Source: Candidatus Propionivibrio dominans (GTDB lineage Bacteria > Pseudomonadota > Gammaproteobacteria > Burkholderiales > Rhodocyclaceae). Taken from it: DNA of 64,000 nucleotides. Within the stretch, counting starts at the first letter, position 1. Every line of letters begins with the position of its first letter. The position numbers were made by a program, and so were the translations under genes. This document shows, piece by piece, positions 16,214 through 25,730 of the stretch. Where the stretch lies: NCBI GenBank assembly GCA_016709335.1, contig JADJNC010000014.1, positions 62,001 through 126,000 on the forward strand. The letters are read 5' to 3'. The notes beneath the pieces are model-generated. The model was not told where the DNA came from and ran no database searches. It saw only the letters and a list, made by a program, of their open reading frames with translations.

Positions 16214-18565
16214 ATGGGGTATCGCATCCATCCGCTGGCTAGCGCATTAGCCTTTGCCTTTTCGTCGTCGGCCATCGGACAAGCCGACCCGGTCGGGGCC
16301 GTGCCGATTCTCGATGATGTCGTCGTCAGTGCAAGAAAACTCCAGCCGGTTCCAGTCTCGAGCACGGTCAGCCCGAGCAGCATCGAGCAGATGCGAGCGG
16401 CGACCAGCGATACCGCCAGCCTGCTCAGGAACCTACCCGGCGTCAGCACCTATGGTGCGGGCGGGGTTTCAAGCCTGCCGGTCATCCGCGGCCTGGCTGA
16501 CGACCGTATCCGCATCAAGGTCGATGGCATGGATCTGATTGCCTCTTGCCCCAACCACATGAACCCGCCGCTGTCCTATATCGACCCGACCAATGTCGGC
16601 ACTCTCAGGGTCTACTCCGGGATCACTCCGGTCAGCGTCGGTGGTGACAGCATTGCCGGCACGATCATAGCCGAGACGCTGGCGCCGGTGTTCGCTGCGC
16701 CGGGCCAGGACTTTCTGGCTACGGGCCAGGTCGGCGGCTTCTACCGCAGCAACGGCAACGCCTGGGGCGCCAACATAAGGGCTACTGCCGCCACCGAAAA
16801 CATCAGCCTGACCTATACCGGTTCGAGTGCCCAGGCCGACAACTATAAGGCTGGCGGCAACTTCAAGACGACTACGGCCACGGGCCGTGCCGGCCATACG
16901 CTGCCGCTCGACGAGGTCGGCTCGACAGCCTACGAGAGCCTGAACCAGATGCTGAGCGTCGCGCTGAAAGGCGGAAACCATCTCGTCGAGGCCAAGTTTG
17001 GCTTCCAGCACGTCCCCGAACAACTGTATCCGAACCAGCGCATGGACATGCTCGACAATGATCAGAAGACCATCAACCTGCGCTATCTCGGCCAATACGA
17101 CTGGGGACAGTTCGAGGCGCGGGCCTATTACGAGAAAGTCGACCCGCATTTCATGGACTTCGGACCCGACAAGCGGTTCTGGTACGGCCCTGGCGCGCCA
17201 CCGGCAGGTTCCGGAGGTGACAACGCGGTCAACGGTTCTCCATGTTCCCCGATTTCCGGAACTCGTATGGTAGGGGGGGCGATGGTCGGATGCGCGGCCG
17301 GCATGCCGATGTATACCAAGAGCAGCAACACCGGCGTAAACGTCAAGGCGGATGTCAATCTCGACGAACAGAACCTGCTCCGCGCCGGCGGCCTCTATCA
17401 GCACTACAAGCTCGACGACTGGTGGCCACCGTCAGGTGCGATGATGTGGCCCGGCACCTTCGACAACATCAACGATGGCACGCGCGACCGCCTAGGGCTA
17501 TTCGGCGAGTGGGAGTCGCGCCCCAACGCGCAATGGCTGACCCTGCTCGGTGCGCGCTATGAACGGGTCAAGACGGACGCCGGCACTGTTCGGGGCTACG
17601 ACCCGAACACGAATGGCATGGGAATGATGGTGAACAACCAGAAGAAGGATGCCGCCGCTTTCAACGCGCAAGACCGCGAACGTACCGACAACAACTGGGA
17701 CCTGACGGCGCTCGCCCGCTATACGCCGGATGCCAACAGCGACATCGAGTTCGGTGTCGCGCGCAAGGTGCGCTCCCCCAACCTGTATGAACGCTACACC
17801 TGGTCGACCTGGTCGATGGCTGCCGTCATGAACAACCTCGTCGGTGACGGCAACGGTTATTTCGGCAATATCAATCTCAAGCCGGAACAGGCGCACACGG
17901 TTTCCGCTACCTTGGACCTGCATACCGCCGACCGGCGCTCGGAACTCCGCATCACGCCCTACTACACGCGCGTTACCGACTATATCGATGCCATTCGCTG
18001 CCCTGCGGGCGCATCCTGCACGCCGGCCAACCGGACGACGTCCAACCAGTTCGTCGTGCTCCAGTACGCCAACCAGTCGGCCGAGCTTTACGGTCTGGAC
18101 GTTTCTGGGCGCATGCCGCTCGCCTCGACAGGTTTCGGCGACTTCGGCCTCGTCGGCGTGCTCACCTACACCCACGGCGAGAATCGCGACACTGGCGACA
18201 GCCTCTACAACATCATGCCGCTCAATGGCAAGCTGACGCTTACACACACGCTAGGTGGCTGGAGCAGCGGCATCGAGTTTGTCGCGGTGGCGGCAAAAGA
18301 CGATGTGTCCGACGTGCGCAACGAAATCAAGACCGCCGGCTACGGACTGATCAACCTGCGCGGCAGCTATGCTCGGAAGCAGGTACAGTTCGACCTCGGT
18401 GTCGAGAATCTATTCGACAGGTTCTATTCCTTGCCGCTCGGTGGCGCCTACGTCGGTCAGGGAACAACCATGGCGATCAACCCGGCAAGTGGCAACCCCG
18501 CGTGGGGTACCGCCGTTCCCGGCATGGGCCGTTCGATTTATGCCGGCCTAAGCTTCAAGTTTTGA
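16214..18565 (+). CDS. TonB-dependent copper receptor, OprC/NosA family
   Basis: This 783-residue outer-membrane receptor starts at ATG 16214 after AGAGGGGAA. It has a signal peptide, a TonB-box-like ILDDVVVSA (32-40), a plug domain with RNLPGVSTYGAGGVSSLPVIRG, and a 22-strand-type barrel ending in Phe (GLSFKF). In OprC, copper is bound by a CxxxM motif in the plug and an HxM motif in the barrel. Here CPNHM is at 112-116 and HFM at 312-314, so both are present. A Met/Cys-rich loop, GTRMVGGAMVGCAAGMPMY, follows. NosA relatives supply copper for nitrous-oxide reductase. It probably imports copper for the NosL proteins encoded upstream. Confidence 0.92.
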   Translation: MGYRIHPLASALAFAFSSSAIGQADPVGAVPILDDVVVSARKLQPVPVSSTVSPSSIEQMRAATSDTASLLRNLPGVSTYGAGGVSSLPVIRGLADDRIRIKVDGMDLIASCPNHMNPPLSYIDPTNVGTLRVYSGITPVSVGGDSIAGTIIAETLAPVFAAPGQDFLATGQVGGFYRSNGNAWGANIRATAATENISLTYTGSSAQADNYKAGGNFKTTTATGRAGHTLPLDEVGSTAYESLNQMLSVALKGGNHLVEAKFGFQHVPEQLYPNQRMDMLDNDQKTINLRYLGQYDWGQFEARAYYEKVDPHFMDFGPDKRFWYGPGAPPAGSGGDNAVNGSPCSPISGTRMVGGAMVGCAAGMPMYTKSSNTGVNVKADVNLDEQNLLRAGGLYQHYKLDDWWPPSGAMMWPGTFDNINDGTRDRLGLFGEWESRPNAQWLTLLGARYERVKTDAGTVRGYDPNTNGMGMMVNNQKKDAAAFNAQDRERTDNNWDLTALARYTPDANSDIEFGVARKVRSPNLYERYTWSTWSMAAVMNNLVGDGNGYFGNINLKPEQAHTVSATLDLHTADRRSELRITPYYTRVTDYIDAIRCPAGASCTPANRTTSNQFVVLQYANQSAELYGLDVSGRMPLASTGFGDFGLVGVLTYTHGENRDTGDSLYNIMPLNGKLTLTHTLGGWSSGIEFVAVAAKDDVSDVRNEIKTAGYGLINLRGSYARKQVQFDLGVENLFDRFYSLPLGGAYVGQGTTMAINPASGNPAWGTAVPGMGRSIYAGLSFKF

Positions 18566-18665
18566 TACGAAGAGTATTCGCCAAGCTGATGATCGCGGGC
18601 GTAATCCTGGGTTGCGAGACAAGGCTCTTGGGAATCAATGATGTTTGGGCGACGGCGTTGAGCGA

Positions 18666-18809
18666 ATGCCGGTTGCTGCCCCAGCAGAAGAGATGTCAGC
18701 GCGCCTGAAAGTCGACGACCGTGCGCCTACCCGCGAGGACTTTGCCGGTCTTTCCAATCTGGATTTCGAGGCCATTTTGCGCATGATCAAGGCACTTTTT
18801 CAGCTTTAG
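18666..18809 (+). CDS. Possible small ORF, 47 codons
   Basis: ATG 18666 opens a 47-residue frame containing MSARLKVDDRAPTREDFAGL and ending ILRMIKALFQL. The composition is protein-like and amphipathic near the C-terminus, and codon use matches the neighbours. There is no clear ribosome binding site at the first ATG; an internal ATG at 18693 is an alternative. It lies in a 446-base gap after the copper receptor that otherwise holds nothing recognisable. The function is unknown and the gene itself is tentative. Confidence 0.3.
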   Translation: MPVAAPAEEMSARLKVDDRAPTREDFAGLSNLDFEAILRMIKALFQL

Positions 18810-19011
18810 TAACTGCGTTTGCCAAATTCACGTTGAACGCAAAGCTTGCTGTGAGGCGGGATCGCTGCCCCAATGGCTGAATCGCGCAGACAGTCAGTCA
18901 TGCCCGCTTCGCCACCCCTGTTTGAGCAAGCGATTGAGTTACCACTCTGTTCGGGTCGGTGCCTGATTGGGCTTTTGCTACGCTCAACCGAGGAGAAACA
19001 TCATCCACAAC

Positions 19012-19584
19012 ATGATCAGTCGGATGATCGCCGTCATGGTGTTGTTGGCAAACCTGGCGCATGCTCAGAGTCACACCCCGGAAATCAGCTTCCTGGTAAC
19101 ACGTGAAGGCGAATTTGTCCTGACTGATGCCCGCGCCGATTTGCCGGTTTCGTCGGCCCTGGTGTGGGCGGTTATTACTGATTACGAGGGCTATCCACGT
19201 TTTATTTCCAGCATGCACGAATCGAAGGTCATCTCGCGTAGTCCCGAAGGGTCGGTCGTCGAACAGAAAGGCCATTTTAGCTTCATGTTTTTCTCACGGG
19301 GAATCGAGGCCCGTTTAGTGGTTTCCGAGTTTCCTCCAGACCTTATCGTAACGCGTGCGATCGAAGGTGATTTTGAAGTCATGAATGGACGCTACGAACT
19401 CCGCCAACTTGGAAACAGTACTCGTTTGTCGTATTCAGGACGTCTTGTGCCGAAATTCAGTCTGCCGCCGCTGTTTGGCCTGAGCATCGCGCGCTTCATC
19501 CTGTTAAGGAATTTCCGCGAAATGGTTGATGAAATTCTTCGCCGTGATGCCGAAGCCCGCCGGGTAATCCGTGCAGACGGATAG
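19012..19584 (+). CDS. SRPBCC/polyketide-cyclase-type (RatA-like) exported protein
   Basis: This is a 190-residue protein with an apparent signal peptide (MISRMIAVMVLLANLAHAQ) and a START/SRPBCC domain. Features include SSALVWAVITDYEGYPRFI, the usual strand-helix opening of coenzyme-Q-binding/RatA relatives, and a long C-terminal helix NFREMVDEILRRDAEARR. Exported members of this fold probably bind hydrophobic ligands in the periplasm, but no ligand can be named. GAGGAG at about 18990 is too far from ATG 19012, so an unusual upstream start remains possible. It is not obviously in an operon. Confidence 0.75.
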   Translation: MISRMIAVMVLLANLAHAQSHTPEISFLVTREGEFVLTDARADLPVSSALVWAVITDYEGYPRFISSMHESKVISRSPEGSVVEQKGHFSFMFFSRGIEARLVVSEFPPDLIVTRAIEGDFEVMNGRYELRQLGNSTRLSYSGRLVPKFSLPPLFGLSIARFILLRNFREMVDEILRRDAEARRVIRADG

Positions 19585-19709
19585 GCCCTTTAAGATATGC
19601 CAGCCCATCAGGCGAACTACTACAGCCATAAGCGGTCATGCACTGACATTGAATAAGCGCGAGTCAGCCGAGTGATTCCTGCGTATCCGAGAGCCATGGA
19701 GGTGTAACA

Positions 19710-20468
19710 ATGCTGGGTCTTTCTAGAATTGAAACCAGGCCAGGCATCCTGCGGTGCCTGGCCTCAGTCAGCCTGGGCTTGGGCCTGTGGTGTCTGGCGG
19801 GCTGTCAGACATCGCCTGAATACCCATCCACCCCGCTTCAGACAAGCTGGGCTCCATTACGCGAAGCACGCCCGGAAAATGCGGTCCGCTATGAAATCCT
19901 TCCCGATCTCTCGGATATCCGATTCCTGGTTTATCGGGCAGGCCCCCTTGCAAGATTTGGGCACAATCATGTCGTTCAGGCGAAAAACATCCGGGGAGAA
20001 ATTTACCTGGCTCCGGATATCCACCAATCCAGCTTTTTCATCGAGATTCCGGTAAAGGATTTTCAGGTTGATGCAGAGAATGCACGATTGGACGAAGGGG
20101 AAGTATTTTTCCCCCTACCCGATGAAGACGCCATCGCCGGTACAACAAGGAATATGCTCGGTGAGAAAGTGCTGGATGCCGCCAGATACCCGAAGATCGA
20201 GATCAAGTCGCTGGCCTTGACTGGTCCGGCCTGGGGAATGGACATCACGATGAGAATAAAAATGCATGGTGTGGAGCGTGAAATTGTCGTGCCAAGCGCA
20301 GTTGAAAGCAGTAACGGCAAGCTTGTGGTGACAGCATTTTTTTCAATAAACCAGACCGACTTCGGCATCACTCCGATGAGTGTTCTCGGCGGAGGCCTGC
20401 AGGTCCAGGATGCGATCAAGGTGCGAATGCGCATTGTTGCTGGAAAAGGCGATTCGCGGCCCCAATGA
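19710..20468 (+). CDS. YceI-like domain lipoprotein
   Basis: This 252-residue lipoprotein starts at ATG 19710 after GGAGGTG. The lipobox is LAGC (about 29-32). The mature protein has a YceI-like beta-barrel fold: FLVYRAGPLARFGHNHVVQ near the start, MLGEKVLDAARYPKIEIKS in the middle and INQTDFGITPMSVLGGGLQVQDAIKVR at the end. YceI proteins bind isoprenoids in a hydrophobic channel and often occur with cytochromes or b-type haem proteins. The histidine in FGHNH is typical of a subgroup. The exact role is unknown; an outer-membrane or periplasmic location is likely. Confidence 0.85.
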   Translation: MLGLSRIETRPGILRCLASVSLGLGLWCLAGCQTSPEYPSTPLQTSWAPLREARPENAVRYEILPDLSDIRFLVYRAGPLARFGHNHVVQAKNIRGEIYLAPDIHQSSFFIEIPVKDFQVDAENARLDEGEVFFPLPDEDAIAGTTRNMLGEKVLDAARYPKIEIKSLALTGPAWGMDITMRIKMHGVEREIVVPSAVESSNGKLVVTAFFSINQTDFGITPMSVLGGGLQVQDAIKVRMRIVAGKGDSRPQ

Positions 20469-20649
20469 AAACGGCTTTCGTGATTTACAAGTTAGGCCGG
20501 CTATCGGAACCAGGCTGCCAACCGGCCTTGCAGGCCGTTCTGCAAAGCCGACAGGCAGGTTCCGGACAGAGGTGTAAGATCGACGTTCATGTTGTCCTCC
20601 AGAATACCTGAGGTCAGCAAGGTGTCTCTTTGACAACGAACGGAAAACA

Positions 20650-21108
20650 ATGGCTACCCCAGCAAAACCGGCAACAAAATCCACTGCGAAATCAGGCGCC
20701 AAGCCGGTGGTCAAAGCCGCTTCGACAATACGCGCCAAACCAGCCACAAGCACCAGTGGCGCTTCAGTCCATGTAGCGGTCGAGCCCTTTCTACGCTTCC
20801 GCCACTCACCGGAACTGCAGGCCAGAACAGATGCCGTGTTGACGGCGCTTGAAGCATCACCAGCGCTTGCCGGCCATGGCGATGCCCTGGCGGACCTGGT
20901 GGCCGAACTGACCGAGGCCGGAATGAATTTCTATTACCTGCGCGCACTCAAGGATGCCCAGGTGGGTTTTGTCGTTGAGCAGTCGGCGCGTCTGGCCATG
21001 TCGGGTGCGGTGAAACTGATCAGTTCGGTCAGCCGGAAATTCATCGTCCGCATGGACGATGCGCAGCTACTGGTCGTCGCCCGGCATATCCGCCATCTCG
21101 CCCGATGA
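20650..21108 (+). CDS. Hypothetical protein with Lys/Ala/Pro-rich N-terminus
   Basis: This is a 152-residue protein. The first 40 residues are Ala/Lys/Pro/Thr-rich (AKPATKSTAKSGAKPVVKAA), like histone-H1-type tails, and are followed by a compact Ala/Leu-rich helical domain with LAELTEAGMNFYYLRALKDA and MSGAVKLISSVSRKFIVRM. It has no signal peptide or membrane helix. The basic tail could bind nucleic acid or polyphosphate, but this is only a suggestion from composition. It is flanked by non-coding DNA on both sides, so it is probably monocistronic. I recognise no named family. Confidence 0.65.
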   Translation: MATPAKPATKSTAKSGAKPVVKAASTIRAKPATSTSGASVHVAVEPFLRFRHSPELQARTDAVLTALEASPALAGHGDALADLVAELTEAGMNFYYLRALKDAQVGFVVEQSARLAMSGAVKLISSVSRKFIVRMDDAQLLVVARHIRHLAR

Positions 21109-21405
21109 TTTTTCCGGATGTCATTTCCTGAACTGTCAATGGCGATATTTCGATTCATGCCCGATCCGTTAAGCGAAAAATACCCATGATCAACAAGGGC
21201 CTGGCATTGGTCGACTAGCGGTCCGTGAATTACACATCCAGAGCGGACGCTTCGAGTTTCAGGCTTACCGTGACGATGATGTCAAACGATTTACTGTACC
21301 AGGGGCAGGTCCAGACCAAAGTCGTCATTCACTTTACACGCCCTTTCAAGAAAACTGAAGAATGGGTAGTGCCCTTGTAATGCCTTCAGTGCTGGACAGC
21401 GTTAC

Positions 21406-21614
21406 ATTCCCCGGGGGATGTTCCCACGGTAAATTTGTTCTAGTAACCCATCGTCATTCCGGCGAAAGCCGGAATCCAGATTTGTACATCTGATCAAGAT
21501 GTTAGTAAAACTGTTTTGATGAACGAACTGGATTCCGGGTCAAGCCCGGAATGACGGTAATTCAATGAGATAGCGTTAGAACAAATTTACCCTGGGGATA
21601 TTCCCCGGGGGAAT
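21406..21614. repeat. Long composite REP-like element with outer terminal inverted repeats, copy C
   Basis: The REP-like core lies at about 21452-21556 (TTCCGGCGAAAGCCGGAA ... CCGGGTCAAGCCCGG). It is enclosed by outer arms 21406-21442 and 21577-21614, which are inverted copies of each other at about 33 of 37 positions; both end in GGTAAATTTGTTCTA on the inner side. The right arm runs up to the ATG of the next gene, so the element would form its 5' untranslated region. Confidence 0.8.
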
Positions 21615-22131
21615 GACTATCCACCGCGATTCGCGTACGATGCGTTGCATGAAGAACATGCTTGCACTTTCCGCCCATCTCCCAGAGTTCACTTTTGCGC
21701 CCGGCGAAGTTGTCGTGCGTGAAGGTGGTTCGGCTGGCGGAATCTGGATTCTGGTCAGCGGTGCACTCCAGGTACGCAAGGGTGATGTGGTGGTGAACGC
21801 CATCAATCGTCCGGGTGCACTGGTCGGAGAAATCTCGGTACTGCTGGGCACCAACTATGGCGCGACGGTCGAGGCCACGGCCTCCAGCCTGTTGCGCTTC
21901 GCGGCTGATGGCGAGGCTCTGCTGGCAAGTGATCCGGACATCAGCCGGCTGGTGGCGATGGGGCTCGCTGAGCGGCTCAACTTTGTCACCACTTACCTTG
22001 CTGACCTCAAGCACCAGTATGGCGATGCCCCCGGGCTGGCCATGGTGTCCGATGTGTTGAACGAACTGGCACATCGCCAGAAGGCGCTGGCGCGGCCCGG
22101 TTCTGCACGCGACCCCGACCCCGCCCACTGA
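21613..22131 (+). CDS. Cyclic-nucleotide-binding (CRP-like) domain protein without HTH
   Basis: This 172-residue protein contains one cNMP-binding beta-roll (about 22-105): FAPGEVVVREGGSAGGIWILVSGALQV, then GALVGEISVLLGTNYGATVEA, resembling the phosphate-binding cassette but with an unusual GTNYGA end. A helical tail of about 60 residues follows. The DNA-binding helix-turn-helix of CRP/FNR regulators is absent, so it is probably a ligand-responsive effector rather than a classic regulator. The start is uncertain: ATG 21613 abuts the repeat element, and ATG 21649 gives a shorter protein. It is convergent with the phosphoesterase gene, two bases apart. Confidence 0.78.
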   Translation: MTIHRDSRTMRCMKNMLALSAHLPEFTFAPGEVVVREGGSAGGIWILVSGALQVRKGDVVVNAINRPGALVGEISVLLGTNYGATVEATASSLLRFAADGEALLASDPDISRLVAMGLAERLNFVTTYLADLKHQYGDAPGLAMVSDVLNELAHRQKALARPGSARDPDPAH

Positions 22132-22132
22132 T

Positions 22133-22948
22133 TCAGAATACCGTGCGTTCCGGTCTGGCCGTATCGGTCAGGCGCAACTCTTCCATACCCATCATCGATT
22201 TCCACGCGGCCGAGCCGGCGCCAAGATCGATCTCGATGTGTGCCGGTACCGGCCCGATCTGGCGACCGGCGTTGAAAACCCAGGTGTCGCCAATGCGATC
22301 TGCCCATGCGCCGTCAGGCTTGAAGGGCGGTTCGTGCACATGTCCGGTGAGAACCATTTCGGGCCGGTAGCGGTCGATCCAGCCACCGATATCGGCATCG
22401 CCGTAATGGCGCCGACCGGTCCAGCAGGTCGGCGACCCCAGCGGCGGCCAATGGTACACCCACACCCAGCGCGCGGGTCGGCACAGCGCATCTGCCGCCA
22501 GTTGTTCTTCGAGGGCGGCACGGCCCAGCGGGCCGTCCCACCAGGGGCAAATGGTGACCAGCGTGTCACCGATCAGGATCGATTCGCCGTCGGTCGGCAC
22601 CCCGGCAGCGCGTGCTTCGTTCAGCCACAAGGCCGATTGTTCGCCCTGCGCATCCGGGCCGGTGAGGTCGTGATTACCCGAACTTACCGCCACCCGTCCG
22701 CTGGCCTTCAGCAGCGAAAGGTAGCGCAGGATCACCACGGACTGAGCGTCAAGCGACACCGGCGAACTGATGTCCAGGTGATCGCCGGCCAGCACCACGA
22801 GATCGTAGGACGGCGCCACATGCACCACCCAGTCCAGTTGGCGCAGGGTGTAGTGAAGGTCAGAGACGAGCAGGATGCGCAAAGTGACGGAGAGCCGAAG
22901 GCGAAGTTGCGGAGAGTAGAGGATGAAGGACAGGAAATTCAGTGGCAA
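22133..22948 (-). CDS. Calcineurin-like metallophosphoesterase
   Basis: This protein of about 271 residues has all five metallophosphoesterase motifs: SDLHY (about 29-33), LAGDHLD, SGNHDL, a YHWPP block with His, and LTGHVHEPPF. These residues bind two metal ions and hydrolyse phosphodiesters or phosphomonoesters in the cytoplasm. The first 20 residues are weakly conserved. The longest frame starts with TTG 22948; an internal TTG at 22882 would start directly at MRILLVSDLHY. It ends two bases from the convergent cyclic-nucleotide-binding gene. The substrate is unknown. Confidence 0.88.
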   Translation of the reverse strand: MPLNFLSFILYSPQLRLRLSVTLRILLVSDLHYTLRQLDWVVHVAPSYDLVVLAGDHLDISSPVSLDAQSVVILRYLSLLKASGRVAVSSGNHDLTGPDAQGEQSALWLNEARAAGVPTDGESILIGDTLVTICPWWDGPLGRAALEEQLAADALCRPARWVWVYHWPPLGSPTCWTGRRHYGDADIGGWIDRYRPEMVLTGHVHEPPFKPDGAWADRIGDTWVFNAGRQIGPVPAHIEIDLGAGSAAWKSMMGMEELRLTDTARPERTVF

Positions 22949-23503
22949 CTCAGGGAGTATCTCCGGTGGTGGCGGTTGAGGTCAACAGAGGATTTTGTGC
23001 CGAGAGTTTCCGAAAAACGGCTTGAATTGAGCCGCGCAAATTCGCCGCAGGCTGGAGATCGACTTCGGTATACCAGTTTCTGCACACAGGCGTGAGCCAG
23101 CCGATGACGATTGCCGGTGTTCGTCCAAGGGGCATACCAGGCGATGTGCTGATCGAATTCGTAGTCGGGTACCAGTTTCGCCTGCGGATCGGTTTGACCC
23201 TGACCGGCAAGCGCACTGTTCCAGCGCGGTAGTCGACAAGAAGGCGCCATGCGCGGTGGCGAGACAGGATTACCCAGGCACGCGAGGATTAGCGTGCGAA
23301 TGTTGCCTCGGATATGAGGGTGATGATGCGGATCCCGTCACCCCGCTTGGGGCACATCAGTGGTCGATCCCGGTCTGATGCTGAGGGCGGTGCCACAACC
23401 CGCTACCGGCCAATGGCTTCGCATCAAGCAGAACTTCAGTCTGACAACAGCGGAAGTGCCAGACCTGGGCACGAATCGGCACCCTGTCCTCTGACCCTGA
23501 CTT
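22949..23503. other. Gene-free stretch
   Basis: Several open frames of 70-100 codons overlap here on the minus strand, but none has a convincing start, ribosome binding site or recognisable domain. No repeat of the families described in this window was seen. Confidence 0.5.
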
Positions 23504-24640
23504 CTATTTCAGCAGCTTGCCATCGCGATTGATGATATTGATATCGACGAAGTTAACACCGCCATGGTTGTTCGCTGAATAGCTGACAAAGAGGTCGCCG
23601 GCATCGTAGTCCCGGAGCTGCTCAAGGGCATCGCGCAGTTTCTTGCGGGTCGGATTCGGGCCGGCGCGGCGCAAGCCTTCAACGAGCACTTTGGCGCCGA
23701 GGTAGCCTTCCAGCAGGGTGTGGTTGGGTGTGACATCAACTGGCTTGAAGCGGGCAAAGTTGTCCATGACTTCCCGCGTTAATGGCGTCGCACGGGCTTC
23801 CGGGTTTGGAACCACCTGGGTGATGACGAGGCCGGCCGCCGCCTGTTTGCCAATGCGCTTGACGATCTGCGCCGCATCGGTGACGGAGATTGTAATGAAT
23901 TGGGCCGTGTTGCCCGCATCCTTTGACTGCTTGATGAATTCGGCGCTTGCCGCAGTGTTGGCAATCATGATCACCGCCTGCGGTGCGGCAGCAGCAATCG
24001 ACTTGACGGCTGCAGAAACTTCCGTGGTGTTCTTTTCGTAACTGGCTTTGGCGATGATCTTGCTGTCATATTTGCCGATCAGCGCTTCGGCGCTGGCCAG
24101 CCCGTCGAGACCAAAAGGATCGTTCTGGTAAAAAATCGCATAATTTCGGTAACCCGTGGAACTGTATTGCTGGAAGATCTTTTTTATTTCCGCCTCATAG
24201 CTGGCTCGGGTAAAGAACAGCCATGGGTTGCCGCTCTTGAGAACGCTTGATGCGCCAGTGCGCACCATGACCAGTGGAATACCGGCGTCGGTGAGTACCT
24301 TGTCCTTGAGCAGCGCTTCAATATTGCCGGTGCCGACGAACCCGAAAAGGGCCAGAGGCTGCGCCTCGTTAATCAACTCCCTGGCCAGGCGAACGGTCTC
24401 GCTGGCATTGTAGGCATCATCCTTGGTGATCAGACGGATTTTCTGGCCATGTACACCGCCGCTGGCATTGACGGCGTCGAAATAGAGCTGAGCGCCGGCA
24501 CGAATGTGGCTGCCGGTCGGTGCAAGTGGGCCGGACAAGGCGGTGACCTGCCCGATGACGATATCGGCGAGTGCGTTTCCGGCAACAATGAGTGCGGCAA
24601 GGATGAGGGCTGTCCGCTTGAGCATGCTGATCATTGTCAT
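23504..24640 (-). CDS. Branched-chain amino acid-type ABC substrate-binding protein (LivK-like)
   Basis: This is a periplasmic type-I binding protein of 378 residues with a signal peptide (MLKRTALILAALIVAGNALA). The mature start is DIVIGQVTALSGPLAPTGSH, the hallmark of the LivJ/LivK family. FGFVGTGNIEALL and YNYAIFYQNDPFG-type segments form the two lobes. ATG 24640 has GGAG eight bases upstream. No membrane or ATPase subunits lie beside it, so it is an orphan and may serve a transporter elsewhere or act as a sensor. Candidate ligands are aliphatic amino acids, amides or aromatic acids. Confidence 0.9.
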   Translation of the reverse strand: MTMISMLKRTALILAALIVAGNALADIVIGQVTALSGPLAPTGSHIRAGAQLYFDAVNASGGVHGQKIRLITKDDAYNASETVRLARELINEAQPLALFGFVGTGNIEALLKDKVLTDAGIPLVMVRTGASSVLKSGNPWLFFTRASYEAEIKKIFQQYSSTGYRNYAIFYQNDPFGLDGLASAEALIGKYDSKIIAKASYEKNTTEVSAAVKSIAAAAPQAVIMIANTAASAEFIKQSKDAGNTAQFITISVTDAAQIVKRIGKQAAAGLVITQVVPNPEARATPLTREVMDNFARFKPVDVTPNHTLLEGYLGAKVLVEGLRRAGPNPTRKKLRDALEQLRDYDAGDLFVSYSANNHGGVNFVDINIINRDGKLLK

Positions 24641-24782
24641 ATCTGCTCCAGTTGTAAAACGGATTTCATGCAATACATGGAATCTATGGGGGTGGAAACG
24701 TAAAGTCAAGCAGCAGGTGCCAGACGCTCGATGAAGTCAGGCATTCCGAGTGCCGGGGCCAGCGGCAGATCGACTGCCAGAT

Positions 24783-25730
24783 TCACAACAGAACTCCGAT
24801 CGACAACGCCAGCCCGAGCGCAAATCCCGTCTGGGCTGTTCCAGCCAGCAATGAATTCAGCTCCAAGCCAGACGGGTCGCGCAACAGTCGGCGAATGAGC
24901 GACAGACTGAGCGGCAGGGCCAGAAATCCGAGCCAGGCGCCTTGAAGTCCGTGCAATGAGAACAGCGGCAGTACGGCAAACGGGAGCAGCATCAGTGCCA
25001 CGTAAAGCAGTCGCGAGTGCTTGCGCCCCAGTACTGATGCCAGCGTTCGGCGACCGCCGCGCAGGTCAGTCTCAAGGTCGCGGTAGTTGTTGATCAGCAG
25101 GACGGCTGCCGCCGGCAGGCCGACCACCAGACCGGCGAGCAGGGCATCGGGCGACCAGGCGCCGAGTTGCAACCAGTGGCTGCCGGCGACCGCAACCAGC
25201 CCGAAGAAGAACAGAACAAAAAATTCGCCCAGCGATGAATGGGAAATTGGCCGCGGACCTCCGGAATAGGCCCAGCCGGCAATCAGTGAGGCCAGTCCGG
25301 CAACGAGAATCGGCCATCCGCCCACGGCGACCAGATAGATTCCCAGAATGAAAGCCAGAGCAAAACTCAGGGTGGCCGCACGGCGCACGCTGGCCGCATT
25401 GGCCCAGCCCTCGGCTGTCACCCGACGTGGTCCGACGCGGTCAGGTTGATCGTTGCCACTTTCAAAGTCGGCGGCGTCGTTATGCAGATTGGTTCCTGCT
25501 TGAATCAACACGGCACAGCAAAGCGCCGCCAGCATGGCCAACCTGTTGGCTGTCGCGCCTTCGGCGACGGCCAGTGCCGTGCCGACCAGGACCGGTGTAG
25601 CGGAAATGCTCAGGGTGCGTGGACGAACCGCTATCCACCAGAGGTACCAGCCGGTGGGCGGTTTCCCATTGGTTTTTTCACTGAGCGTCAACTTGCCGAA
25701 GCTGCTCTGGCTAGAATTGTTGTTCGGCAT
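24783..25730 (-). CDS. menA: UbiA-family prenyltransferase, MenA-like
   Basis: This 315-residue membrane protein has eight or nine helices. The first Asp-rich motif is NLHNDAADFESGNDQPDRVGPRRVT, close to the NDxxDxxxGxDxxDRxGPR form of 1,4-dihydroxy-2-naphthoate octaprenyltransferase. The second is NNYRDLETDLRGGRRTLA. MenA makes demethylmenaquinone from DHNA. No other men gene is in the window, so a different aromatic acceptor is possible. ATG 25730 is chosen because it is the first ATG after the upstream small ORF; that ORF overlaps its start by 20 bases, implying translational coupling. Confidence 0.82.
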   Translation of the reverse strand: MPNNNSSQSSFGKLTLSEKTNGKPPTGWYLWWIAVRPRTLSISATPVLVGTALAVAEGATANRLAMLAALCCAVLIQAGTNLHNDAADFESGNDQPDRVGPRRVTAEGWANAASVRRAATLSFALAFILGIYLVAVGGWPILVAGLASLIAGWAYSGGPRPISHSSLGEFFVLFFFGLVAVAGSHWLQLGAWSPDALLAGLVVGLPAAAVLLINNYRDLETDLRGGRRTLASVLGRKHSRLLYVALMLLPFAVLPLFSLHGLQGAWLGFLALPLSLSLIRRLLRDPSGLELNSLLAGTAQTGFALGLALSIGVLL

